Below, one piece after another: positions 1 to 6,296 of a DNA stretch of 7,221 nt (position 1 is its first letter; each line of letters opens with the position of its first letter). The notes beneath the pieces were generated by a model that searched no databases, was not told the DNA's origin, and was given only the letters and a program-made list of their open reading frames with translations. Where the stretch lies: contig JACQSW010000077.1 in assembly GCA_016211095.1 (NCBI GenBank), positions 1 to 7,221 on the forward strand, given 5' to 3'. The stretch comes from Candidatus Woesearchaeota archaeon. Its GTDB lineage: Archaea; Nanobdellota; Nanobdellia; SCGC-AAA011-G17; GW2011-AR17. Both the position numbers and the translations under genes were made by a program.

Positions 1-164
1 AGCTAATTGAACTTTATGCGGACAGATTTAGAAAGGAGTTTGATGAAAATAAAAAAAGTTTTCAAGGCGTTCTAACATATAAGTCTAAAAAAATTAGGAA
101 TGTAATTGCGGGATACATTACTCGAGCAATGAAGAAGCGAGAGCAGGATATTACAACGAAGTAA
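1..164 (+). CDS. rps17e: Ribosomal protein S17e, C-terminal part (5' end outside window)
   Basis: This is a small-subunit ribosomal protein found in archaea and eukaryotes. The frame is open from the window edge (first full codon at 3) to TAA at 162-164, giving 53 visible residues. The translation opens LIELYADRFRKEFDENKK and continues with a stretch ending in SKKIRNVIAGYITRAMKK. This matches the family pattern as I know it: LIEKY-DRF--DFE-NKK, then PSK-LRN-IAGYITRL-KR. Compared with usual archaeal S17e, roughly the first 15 residues lie upstream of the window. The tail after MKK (REQDITTK) is slightly longer than typical and highly charged. Alba begins only 15 bases after the stop, so the two genes are probably co-transcribed. 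I am confident of the family from the motif match; no alignment was run. Confidence 0.88.
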   Translation, partial: LIELYADRFRKEFDENKKSFQGVLTYKSKKIRNVIAGYITRAMKKREQDITTK

Positions 165-167
165 TTT

Positions 168-173
168 GGGGGG
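168..173 (+). promoter_or_regulatory. Ribosome binding site of alba (G-run)
   Basis: Six consecutive G residues lie 6 bases before the ATG at 180, in the 15-base gap after the S17e stop. A G-run can pair with the CCUCC end of 16S rRNA. It supports the ATG at 180 and translation from a shared S17e-alba transcript. It is not a perfect GGAGG. Confidence 0.55.
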
Positions 174-179
174 ACGAAC

Positions 180-473
180 ATGGAAAAGAATGACAACACA
201 ATATTTGTGGGTGGGAAGCCATTTATGAATTATGTGACTGGCATAGTGATGCAATTTACAACACAAAACGCTCCGACAGTAATAGTAAAAGCAAGGGGAA
301 AATTTATTTCAAAAGCAGTAGACATAGCAGAAGTATCCACAAAAAGGTTTTTAGAAAAACAGATAGAGCTTAAGGGTATACAAATAAATAGTGAAGAGTT
401 CCAGAACAAAGAAGGAAGGCAGGTAAGAGTGTCAACAATAGAAATAACCCTCGCTAAAATAAGCAAAAAATAA
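180..473 (+). CDS. albA: DNA/RNA-binding protein Alba
   Basis: This is a 97-residue archaeal chromatin protein that coats DNA and also binds RNA, acting as a dimer. The whole length matches Alba. GGKPFMNYV is at 11-19, VKARGKFISKAVD at 36-48 (the nucleic-acid-binding helix region), RFL at 56-58, and GRQVRVSTIEI lies near the C-terminus. F57 aligns with the phenylalanine known from Sulfolobus Sso10b to form the dimer-dimer contact. K13 aligns with Sso10b K17. The neighbouring acetylated lysine, K16 in Sso10b, is G12 here. There is one extra residue in the first helix region compared with Sso10b. The ATG at 180 has a G-run 6 bases upstream, and no earlier in-frame start is needed because the N-terminus already has family length. 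The gene is probably co-transcribed with S17e and ends before a T-rich terminator. Confidence 0.95.
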   Translation: MEKNDNTIFVGGKPFMNYVTGIVMQFTTQNAPTVIVKARGKFISKAVDIAEVSTKRFLEKQIELKGIQINSEEFQNKEGRQVRVSTIEITLAKISKK

Positions 474-491
474 GGGCAAATCTGATATTAG

Positions 492-508
492 TTATTCTTC
501 TTTTTTTT
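492..508 (+). terminator. T-rich transcription terminator after alba
   Basis: A pyrimidine run ending in eight T residues (501-508) lies 18-35 bases after the alba stop. Archaeal RNA polymerase terminates at such T-runs without needing a hairpin, and no strong hairpin is visible here. It separates the S17e-alba unit from the antiporter promoter that follows at once. Confidence 0.6.
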
Positions 509-514
509 CAATCC

Positions 515-532
515 CTCAAAAAAATTTATATA
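515..532 (+). promoter_or_regulatory. Archaeal promoter (BRE and TATA box) of the antiporter gene
   Basis: The TATA box TTTATATA is at 525-532, preceded by an A-rich stretch that could act as the BRE. Its end lies 24 bases before the ATG at 557. Archaeal transcripts start about 25 bases after the box, so transcription should begin at or within a few bases of the start codon. The mRNA would then be leaderless, which agrees with the lack of any Shine-Dalgarno sequence before 557. Confidence 0.65.
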
Positions 533-556
533 GGTGGCAAACCAGTAATTTAGTTG

Positions 557-2269
557 ATGAGTCTAAGTTTTTTGCCACAAAACATTTTTTTTAGTATAGG
601 CCTGCTTCTCATAATCACGACAGCTGTCGGTTTTATGTTCAGGCTCTTAAAGCAACCACTTATTCCTGCATATATAATAACTGGCCTGGTAATTGGCCCG
701 CTTAGTTTAGGCTTAATCACAGATATGGAGCTAATAAGGTCGACATCAGAGATAGGGATAGCTTTGCTGTTGTTTATTGTTGGTTTAGAGATCAATCTGA
801 ATAAGCTTAAAACTTTCGGCTCGGTTATTATCATAGCGTCCATTATACAGATGATTCTCACTTTTCTTGTTGCTTATGCTGCTGCTACACTTATAGGGTT
901 TGGCAGTTTCGAAGCTATCGTTAGCGGTTTAGTCCTTACATTTAGCAGCACGGTGATAATTGTCAAGCTCCTTTCGGATAAGGAGCATATTGACACGCTT
1001 CACGGTCGGATAATGATAGGCATACTCTTGATGCAGGACTTAGCGGTGATTATACCTTTAACTTTCCTCCAAAAATTCACTTCCGTATCCATTTTGCCAA
1101 TCCTCATAATTAGCTTAAAATTAATAATCCTGCTCCTCCTTGGCTTGGTCTTCAATAAATTCTTAATCAAAAAAATGTTTGGATTTGCAGCGAGATCACA
1201 AGAACTTTTATTCCTAGCCTCAACCGCCATATGCTTCTTGTTTGCAATCATGGCCTACCTCTTAGATGTGCCCATTGCTATAGGCGCATTTATGGGTGGG
1301 GTGCTGTTAGCCAATCTGCCTTACCACTTTGATATCGTCGGAAAAATAAGGCCGTTGAAAGATTTTTTTTCAACAGTATTCTTTGTCTCGTTAGGAATGC
1401 AAATTGCTTCGTTAAACCTAAAAAACATCTTTTTGCCATTAACAATATTTTTGGTTATAGTGCTAATTATCAAGCCGTTGATACTCTTTTTCAGTTTAGG
1501 CTTTCTTGGCCAGGGCAAAAGAACATCTTTCTTGGCAGCGATTGGTTTAGCGCAGATAAGCGAATTCAGCCTGATATTGATCGCGGTGGTAAATCATCAA
1601 ATTGAATCTTCGCTTTTCTCAACAGCCATCTTGACAGCGATAATAACAATAACATTAAGCTCATACCTAATTAATTATGATGAAAAAATTTATCGGTTCT
1701 TCTCCCCAAAACTGGATTTTATTGAAAAGTTTTCAAAGAAATATGCTGTTTTGAGTTACCAAATCAGGGACCATCAAGAAAAACAAGCCATACTTTTCGG
1801 CTGCCACAGGATGGGGATGATAATACTAAACACTTTAAGTAAAATGAAAAAACACGTGTTGGTGATAGACTATAATCCCGAAGTTATCACCCATTTGATA
1901 AAAGAAAAAGTGAATTGCTTTTATGGAGACGTAACCAACATGGAACTGTTGAAAAAAATAAATTTTAAAGAAGCTAAAATAGTAATTTCAACAATCCCAA
2001 ACTCAGAAGATAATCAAATATTGTTGGAGTACGCAAAAAAAGTTAACCCGCAACTTATAGTTTTCCTAACTGCAAACCACCTTCACCAAGCACTTGAGCT
2101 TTATGATGAAGGCGCAGACTATGTTATACTCCCGCCCGTCGTTACCGGTGAAAGGATATCTAACTTTCTCGAGGGGATGCTGAAAGGAAAAACAGACATT
2201 AAGCTTGTAAAGAAGGAACACCTAAAGCAATTGCTGAAAATGAACGAATACTTAATAAACAAAAAGTAG
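557..2269 (+). CDS. CPA2-family cation:proton antiporter, KefB/KefC-like, with TrkA-N domain
   Basis: This is an inner-membrane exchanger of K+ or Na+ for protons, 570 residues long. Residues about 8-372 form the hydrophobic antiporter domain, about 12 membrane segments. Family motifs seen are ITGLVIGPL (41-49), GIALLLFIVGLEI (67-79), LTFSSTVIIVKLLSD (127-141), Q160-D161 in MQDLAVI, AIGAFMGGVLLAN (241-253) and GLAQISEFSLIL (330-341). A QD pair at this site is typical of KefC-like members, whereas NapA-like exchangers have DD. Residues about 410-525 form a Rossmann-type TrkA-N domain: GCHRMG at 415-420, VLVIDYNPE, and a conserved GDVTN. There is no TrkA-C domain. The ATG at 557 is preferred to the TTG directly before it at 554, since the TATA position predicts a leaderless start at about 557. 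K+ rather than Na+ is inferred, not proven. A radical SAM gene follows 23 bases later. Confidence 0.9.
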   Translation: MSLSFLPQNIFFSIGLLLIITTAVGFMFRLLKQPLIPAYIITGLVIGPLSLGLITDMELIRSTSEIGIALLLFIVGLEINLNKLKTFGSVIIIASIIQMILTFLVAYAAATLIGFGSFEAIVSGLVLTFSSTVIIVKLLSDKEHIDTLHGRIMIGILLMQDLAVIIPLTFLQKFTSVSILPILIISLKLIILLLLGLVFNKFLIKKMFGFAARSQELLFLASTAICFLFAIMAYLLDVPIAIGAFMGGVLLANLPYHFDIVGKIRPLKDFFSTVFFVSLGMQIASLNLKNIFLPLTIFLVIVLIIKPLILFFSLGFLGQGKRTSFLAAIGLAQISEFSLILIAVVNHQIESSLFSTAILTAIITITLSSYLINYDEKIYRFFSPKLDFIEKFSKKYAVLSYQIRDHQEKQAILFGCHRMGMIILNTLSKMKKHVLVIDYNPEVITHLIKEKVNCFYGDVTNMELLKKINFKEAKIVISTIPNSEDNQILLEYAKKVNPQLIVFLTANHLHQALELYDEGADYVILPPVVTGERISNFLEGMLKGKTDIKLVKKEHLKQLLKMNEYLINKK

Positions 2270-2292
2270 CTAACCACATTATTCTAGGCAAA

Positions 2293-3195
2293 ATGAGAGA
2301 AGACGGAGTGCTTATTTGGAACGTTACAGCTGGCTGCAATATGGACTGCCCATACTGCTTTGAGGGCCACAATAAGCCAGCCCACCCAAACATGGGCGAG
2401 TTAGACCGCAGACTAAACAACTTAGTAAACAGCATAAGCGGCGTATGGGAGCTGAGGCTGAATGGAGGGGAACTATTTGACATGCCCGGCTTTTTAGATT
2501 TCTTTATCCCCGCTATACTAAAAAAAAGCCAGCATAAAATAGCTGTCTTAACAAACCTTACCTGCAGCTTGGAAGAGGTTGTTAAGCTTTCAGAAATGAC
2601 AAAGGACAGGCTCAGCTTTTTTAGCTCATCACTTCATTTAATGACCAAAAATAATGTCTCAAAAAGATTAATCAACACAAACCCTTATGAGTATTTGGAG
2701 AAAGCAAAAAAAGTGAAACAAGCCCTCAACAAAAACAATCCATCTGTTAATTATTATGTAAATTGTGTGCTGTTGCCTTCCAAGCTTGAGCTTATAAAAG
2801 AATTCAAAGCCGCATACACAGAGGCAGGTCTCCCCTTGTTTTTCCAGTTCCTAAAAACAGGGCTCAGCCCAAACCTCAAACCGCACATTTACAGTGAAGA
2901 GGACCTCAAAAAAATAGAGGCTATTGTTGGGAAAGAGGTTACTAAGAATGATTTGGTTAATTCTGCAGAGAATTTCAAAGGCCATAACTGCCACGCGGGC
3001 AGCAAATACCTCATAATCAATGAAGAAGGCAAAGCGTATGTGTGCCATGCGGCAACATCAAACCAAAAACACTGCCTAGGCAACCTATCCGAATCAAAGG
3101 TAAATCTTTTTGAAAAACCAATTAAATGCCCCTACCAGCTATGCACTTCCGGAATACCAAAAATCAAAGGGATAATAGGCTCTCAAACCGAATAA
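2293..3195 (+). CDS. Radical SAM protein with SPASM-like C-terminal cysteines, substrate unknown
   Basis: This is a 300-residue radical SAM enzyme. The [4Fe-4S] motif is C15-x3-C19-x2-C22, followed by Phe as is usual, and the SAM-binding GGE motif is at 58-60. The core barrel covers about 5-215. The tail has C233-x12-G-x4-C251, which is the first half of a SPASM domain (Cx9-15Gx4C). C261, C279 and C284 follow, so at least one auxiliary iron-sulfur cluster is likely. The full SPASM cysteine set is not present, so this is a shortened variant. Radical SAM/SPASM enzymes usually modify peptides or proteins, but some act on other substrates; I cannot assign one. The gene starts 23 bases after the antiporter and may be co-transcribed. 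A weak TATA-like CTTAATAA (2251-2258) inside the antiporter end could give it its own start. No good Shine-Dalgarno sequence precedes the ATG. Confidence 0.88.
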   Translation: MREDGVLIWNVTAGCNMDCPYCFEGHNKPAHPNMGELDRRLNNLVNSISGVWELRLNGGELFDMPGFLDFFIPAILKKSQHKIAVLTNLTCSLEEVVKLSEMTKDRLSFFSSSLHLMTKNNVSKRLINTNPYEYLEKAKKVKQALNKNNPSVNYYVNCVLLPSKLELIKEFKAAYTEAGLPLFFQFLKTGLSPNLKPHIYSEEDLKKIEAIVGKEVTKNDLVNSAENFKGHNCHAGSKYLIINEEGKAYVCHAATSNQKHCLGNLSESKVNLFEKPIKCPYQLCTSGIPKIKGIIGSQTE

Positions 3196-3196
3196 A

Positions 3197-3265
3197 ATGA
3201 GCACAAAATTATTAGAAAAAGATTTATCGAAAAGAAAAACATTCAATACAGTAAGGAGGCGATGA
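3197..3265 (+). CDS. Possible 22-residue small ORF after the radical SAM gene
   Basis: An ATG one base after the radical SAM stop opens a 22-codon frame ending in TGA at 3263-3265, five bases before the ychF ATG. The peptide begins MSTKLLEKDLSK and ends in VRRR. It is rich in Lys and Arg and has no Cys. No Shine-Dalgarno sequence precedes it, so translation would rely on coupling to the radical SAM stop. Its last codons coincide with the ychF ribosome binding site, which argues that it may be chance. It could be a translated leader, a peptide substrate of the upstream enzyme, or nothing. I do not recognise it. Confidence 0.2.
   Translation: MSTKLLEKDLSKRKTFNTVRRR
3255..3259 (+). promoter_or_regulatory. 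Ribosome binding site of ychF
   Basis: A perfect GGAGG lies 10 bases before the ATG at 3270. An ATG at 3262 is too close and meets TAG at 3274. The site therefore fixes 3270 as the original start, upstream of the frame break, rather than the GTG at 3481. Confidence 0.7.
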
Positions 3266-3269
3266 CGAC

Positions 3270-4461
3270 ATGTTAGTCGGTTTAGTTCGGCAAGCCTAAT
3301 TGTGGCAAAAGCACGTTATTTAAAGCATTAACATTAGCAGAGGTTGAAATAGCTAATTACCCTTTTGCAACGATTAAGCCTAATTCAGGCGTTGGTCACG
3401 TAAGGATTGAATGTGTTGATAAGGATTTTGGCGTTAAATGCAATCCACGTACTGGTTACTGTGTCGACCACCAAAGATTCGTGCCCGTGCAACTAATAGA
3501 CGTTGCAGGCTTAGTGCCAGGAGCACATGAAGGATTGGGGCTCGGCAATCAATTCCTTAACGACCTAAACCAAGCAGACGCCTTGGTGCATGTTGTTGAC
3601 GCTTCCGGCGGCACAAACGAAAAAGGCGAAGTTCTCGCACCAGGGAGTTATGACCCTGCCAATGACGTAAGGTTTTTAGAAGTTGAGCTGGATATGTGGT
3701 ATTACCAAATTCTCAAGAAGGGTTGGGAAAAATTTGCGAGAACAATCCAGCAGGAAAAGCAGGAAATCTCTAAAGCTTTAGCTAAACAGCTTTCAGCAAT
3801 GAGGGTAACGGAAGGCATCGCGGAAGATGCTATAAAAAGTTTGAAGCTGCCAGAAAATCCTACGGCGTGGAGCGAAGAACAGCTTAAAAGTTTAGCCTCA
3901 AATCTTAGGAAAGCAACTAAGCCAATGATTATCGCCGCCAACAAGATAGACGTGGGGGTTGCTGAAAAAAACTTGGCAAACCTAAAAAAATTATTCCCTG
4001 AATATGTAATTATTGGTTGCAGCGCAGAATCTGAACTGGCATTGAAAGAAGCCACAAAAAAAGGGCTAATAAAATATGTTCCCGGAAACCCCTCTTTTGA
4101 AATTGTGGGAACAGTAAATGACAAACAGGAGCAGGCTTTAGAAATAATAAGGAAAAACGTTTTAGAAAAATATGGCAACACAGGAGTGCAGCAAATAATA
4201 AACTCCGCTGTGTTAGACATTCTAAAATACATCGCAATATTCCCTGGAGGGTTAAACAAGCTCGTTGATTCGGAAGGAAGGGTTTTGCCGGATTGCTTCT
4301 TAATGCCGGAAGGCTCAACATCGCTAGATTTCGCTTTCCGCTTACACACAGATTTCGGAAAAAAATTCATAAGGGCAATAGACGTAAAGAAAAGGATAAC
4401 AATAGGAAAAGACCACAAGCTAAAACACAGGGACGTGGTAGAGTTAATTCTTGATAAATGA
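3270..4461 (+). CDS. ychF: YchF/Obg-like GTPase (COG0012), frame broken by one base near the N-terminus
   Basis: This is a translation-associated P-loop NTPase with a C-terminal TGS domain. As written, the ATG at 3270 reads MLVGLVRQA and hits TAA at 3297. Removing one base within 3286-3288 (GTTCGGC to GTTGGC) joins it to the frame ending at 4461, giving 396 residues, normal for the family. In the repaired protein G1 is GKPNCGKST (7-15), G3 is DVAGLVPGAHEG (77-88) and G4 is NKID (224-227), with the TGS domain from about 318. G4 NKxD, usual in archaeal members, predicts GTP preference, while bacterial YchF has NxxE and prefers ATP. A cysteine-bearing stretch (VKCNPRTGYCVD, about 55-66) is also archaeal-type. 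The first possible start after the break, GTG at 3481, would lose 70 residues and the P-loop, so it cannot give an active enzyme. The break may be a sequencing error, a real mutation or, less likely, recoding. Confidence 0.9.
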
Positions 4462-4480
4462 CTAATTAGGCATGATAACA

Positions 4481-4488
4481 TTTTTATA
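4481..4488 (+). promoter_or_regulatory. TATA box of the ABC exporter operon
   Basis: TTTTTATA lies 20 bases after the ychF stop. A transcript start about 25 bases later (around 4512-4514) would leave a leader of about 13 bases before the ATG at 4526. It would also exclude the in-frame TTG at 4505, which would sit upstream of the transcript. Confidence 0.5.
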
Positions 4489-4525
4489 GCCAAAAAACCC
4501 TTTCTTGAAAAAGTTTTCATGCAAA

Positions 4526-5527
4526 ATGGAACCAATAATTAAAGTTCAAAACCTGATTAAGGTATACAAAACTTACAAAAGGGGCACAGGCCTGATTGAA
4601 GTAATAAAGAGTTTGCTAAAAAGGAGATACAGGTCAAAAGAAGCCTTGAAGGGGGTAAGCTTTGAGGTTCAAGACGGAGAAATTCTTGGGTTAATCGGCC
4701 CTAACGGTGCAGGAAAAAGCACGATAATAAAAGCGTTGTCAGGGGTGCTTTACCCAACGAGTGGGGAAGTAAAAATTTTGGGCTTAACCCCTTGGAAGAA
4801 CAGGGTAAAATATGTGAAGAATATCGGCGTTGTTTTCGGGCAAAAGGAACAGCTAAACTGGGATCTGCCTGCAATAGACACATTTGTCCTAAACAAAGAC
4901 TTGTATGATATCCCTAAAGAAATTTTTTGGAAGCGGCTCAGGATGATGCTGAAAATGCTGCAAATCGAAAAAGAAATCAGCGAAACCCCTGTGCGGGATT
5001 TGTCTTTAGGCGAGAGGATGAAGTGCAAGCTTACCGGCGCCTTGCTTCACAACCCAAAACTCGTCTTTTTAGACGAACCCACCATCGGCCTGGACGTTAT
5101 AGCGAAGGACAAGATGAGGGATTTCATAAAATTTGTTAACGCTAAGTACAAAACAACATTCATCATAACAACGCACGACATGCAGGATATAGAAAAGCTT
5201 TGCAAAAGAATAATCATAATCAATTACGGAGAAATAATTTATGACGGGCCATTATCAAAAATAAAAGAAGAGATTATTTCAAGCAAAGTTATAGAAGCAA
5301 AGTTTGAGGAGTTCAAAAAAAGATTTAGATTCAGCGGATGCAAGGTTTTAGAAAAAACGCCTTACTCAATTAAGATAGAGGTTAACACAAAAAAAGAGAG
5401 CATTAAAAGAATCGTTGAATATTTGCTGGCAAATTATGAGTGTGTTGACTTAACCATCACTAACCCGCCGATAGAGGAGATTATTCAAAAAATATATGAA
5501 CATGAAAAAATACGCAGGCATAGTTAA
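4526..5527 (+). CDS. ABC transporter ATP-binding protein (COG4586 type)
   Basis: This is the 333-residue ATPase of an ABC-2-type exporter, cytosolic and bound to the two permeases encoded next. Walker A GPNGAGKST is at 58-66, the Q-loop Gln at 106 in GVVFGQKEQLNWDLP, the signature LSLGE at 159-163, Walker B LVFLDE at 179-184, and the switch His at 217 in TTHDMQD. The GQK-QL-WDLP string and the FLDEPTIGLDVIAKDK segment mark the COG4586 family. So does a roughly 20-residue insert (about 14-36) between the A-loop and the second strand. After about residue 245 there is an 85-residue C-terminal regulatory-like extension. ATG 4526 is chosen over TTG 4505 from the TATA position and because MEPIIKVQNLIKVYK is a typical N-terminus. 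The substrate of this family is not established. The stop lies inside the next gene (overlap 32 bases). Confidence 0.92.
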   Translation: MEPIIKVQNLIKVYKTYKRGTGLIEVIKSLLKRRYRSKEALKGVSFEVQDGEILGLIGPNGAGKSTIIKALSGVLYPTSGEVKILGLTPWKNRVKYVKNIGVVFGQKEQLNWDLPAIDTFVLNKDLYDIPKEIFWKRLRMMLKMLQIEKEISETPVRDLSLGERMKCKLTGALLHNPKLVFLDEPTIGLDVIAKDKMRDFIKFVNAKYKTTFIITTHDMQDIEKLCKRIIIINYGEIIYDGPLSKIKEEIISSKVIEAKFEEFKKRFRFSGCKVLEKTPYSIKIEVNTKKESIKRIVEYLLANYECVDLTITNPPIEEIIQKIYEHEKIRRHS

Positions 5528-6296
5528 GTTTGGGCTGAAAACGGGCTTGGCCTACAGATTCGAGTTTATTCTAAGCATATTCACAATACCGCTCTCCTTG
5601 TTAGTTTATTATTTTTTGTGGAGATCAATTTTTGAATACTCCGGCCAAACAGTCATCCAAGGATTCACCTTTGAGGCGATGATCACTTATTACACGCTAA
5701 GCATGATAGTGGGCTTTTTTACTTGGACAAACATTGAGAAATGGATAGAGTATGACTTGATAGCTGGAGAAATGGTTATTAACTTGCTGAGGCCTATGGA
5801 TTTTCTTCACGCAAATTACTTCTTTGAACTGGGAATGAAAATTTTTAGTTTAATCACGCAAGCAATCCCCATCTACTTAATTGGCTTAATATTTTTCAGC
5901 CTAAAACTCACAACCTTCCTCAACTTATGCCTTTTCATAATAAGCTTAATCCTCGCTTCCTTAATATTTTTTATGATGAGCTATTTAATAGGGATTCTTG
6001 CTTTTTGGATGAAAAGGATAAGCGGAATCAGCAAGGCTAAAAGGCCGCTGATAACCTTTTTGGGGGGCGGAATACTCCCATTGTCTTTTTTCCCAGAAAC
6101 AGCCCAATACATCCTTTACTTTTTGCCATTCCAGTACGTCAGGTACATTCCGATAAGCATCTATTTAGGGAAATTTTCGCTAACATCAGCGTTAGCGTTG
6201 ATAGGAGTGCAACTTGCATGGGTCGTTGTTTTGTACCTATTTGCAATTTGGTTGTGGAAGCGGGCTTTCCAAAAATTCATGGGGGAGGGAGTATGA
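5496..6296 (+). CDS. ABC-2 family permease, first subunit (COG4587 type)
   Basis: This is a 266-residue integral membrane subunit. Six hydrophobic segments are visible at roughly 22-42, 60-78, 113-136, 140-172, 185-200 and 229-254. Family marks are the segment AGEMVINLLRPMDF (90-103), corresponding to the G-----LLRP-d cytosolic loop, and GGGILPLSFFP (190-200). It would pair with the following permease as a heterodimer bound to the ATPase encoded upstream. Its ATG lies 32 bases inside the ATPase gene. ATG 5502 is an equally possible start two codons later. GAGGAG at 5474-5479 is too far upstream to be a clear ribosome binding site, so translational coupling is likely. The end overlaps the second permease by ATGA. 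Confidence 0.88.
   Translation: MNMKKYAGIVKFGLKTGLAYRFEFILSIFTIPLSLLVYYFLWRSIFEYSGQTVIQGFTFEAMITYYTLSMIVGFFTWTNIEKWIEYDLIAGEMVINLLRPMDFLHANYFFELGMKIFSLITQAIPIYLIGLIFFSLKLTTFLNLCLFIISLILASLIFFMMSYLIGILAFWMKRISGISKAKRPLITFLGGGILPLSFFPETAQYILYFLPFQYVRYIPISIYLGKFSLTSALALIGVQLAWVVVLYLFAIWLWKRAFQKFMGEGV
6284..6288 (+). promoter_or_regulatory. Ribosome binding site of the second permease
   Basis: GGAGG inside a G-rich stretch lies 4 bases before the ATG at 6293. It decides for this start over an in-frame ATG at 6218, which would overlap the first permease by 79 bases and add a non-family N-terminus. Confidence 0.7.

Noticed and set aside
3481..4461. Shorter ychF gene starting at GTG 3481.
   Set aside because: It would lack the P-loop and 70 conserved residues that are fully encoded upstream, and it has no ribosome binding site. 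The one-base break explains the apparent start.
4505..4525. TTG start extending the ABC ATPase by seven residues.
   Set aside because: The TATA box at 4481-4488 places the transcript start after 4505, and the family N-terminus begins at the ATG at 4526.
3702..4535. A 277-codon open frame on the - strand opposite ychF.
   Set aside because: The + strand here encodes an unmistakable YchF with TGS domain. The antisense product is a Ser/Phe/Leu-rich shadow with no recognisable motif or promoter.
4927..5139. A 70-codon + strand frame inside the ABC ATPase gene.
   Set aside because: It is a frame-shifted shadow over the conserved signature and Walker B region, with an Arg/Gln-rich product and no family resemblance.
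6218..6292. In-frame upstream ATG extending the second permease by 25 residues.
   Set aside because: It would overlap the first permease by 79 bases, has no ribosome binding site, and the added residues do not look like the family. ATG 6293 has GGAGG 4 bases upstream.
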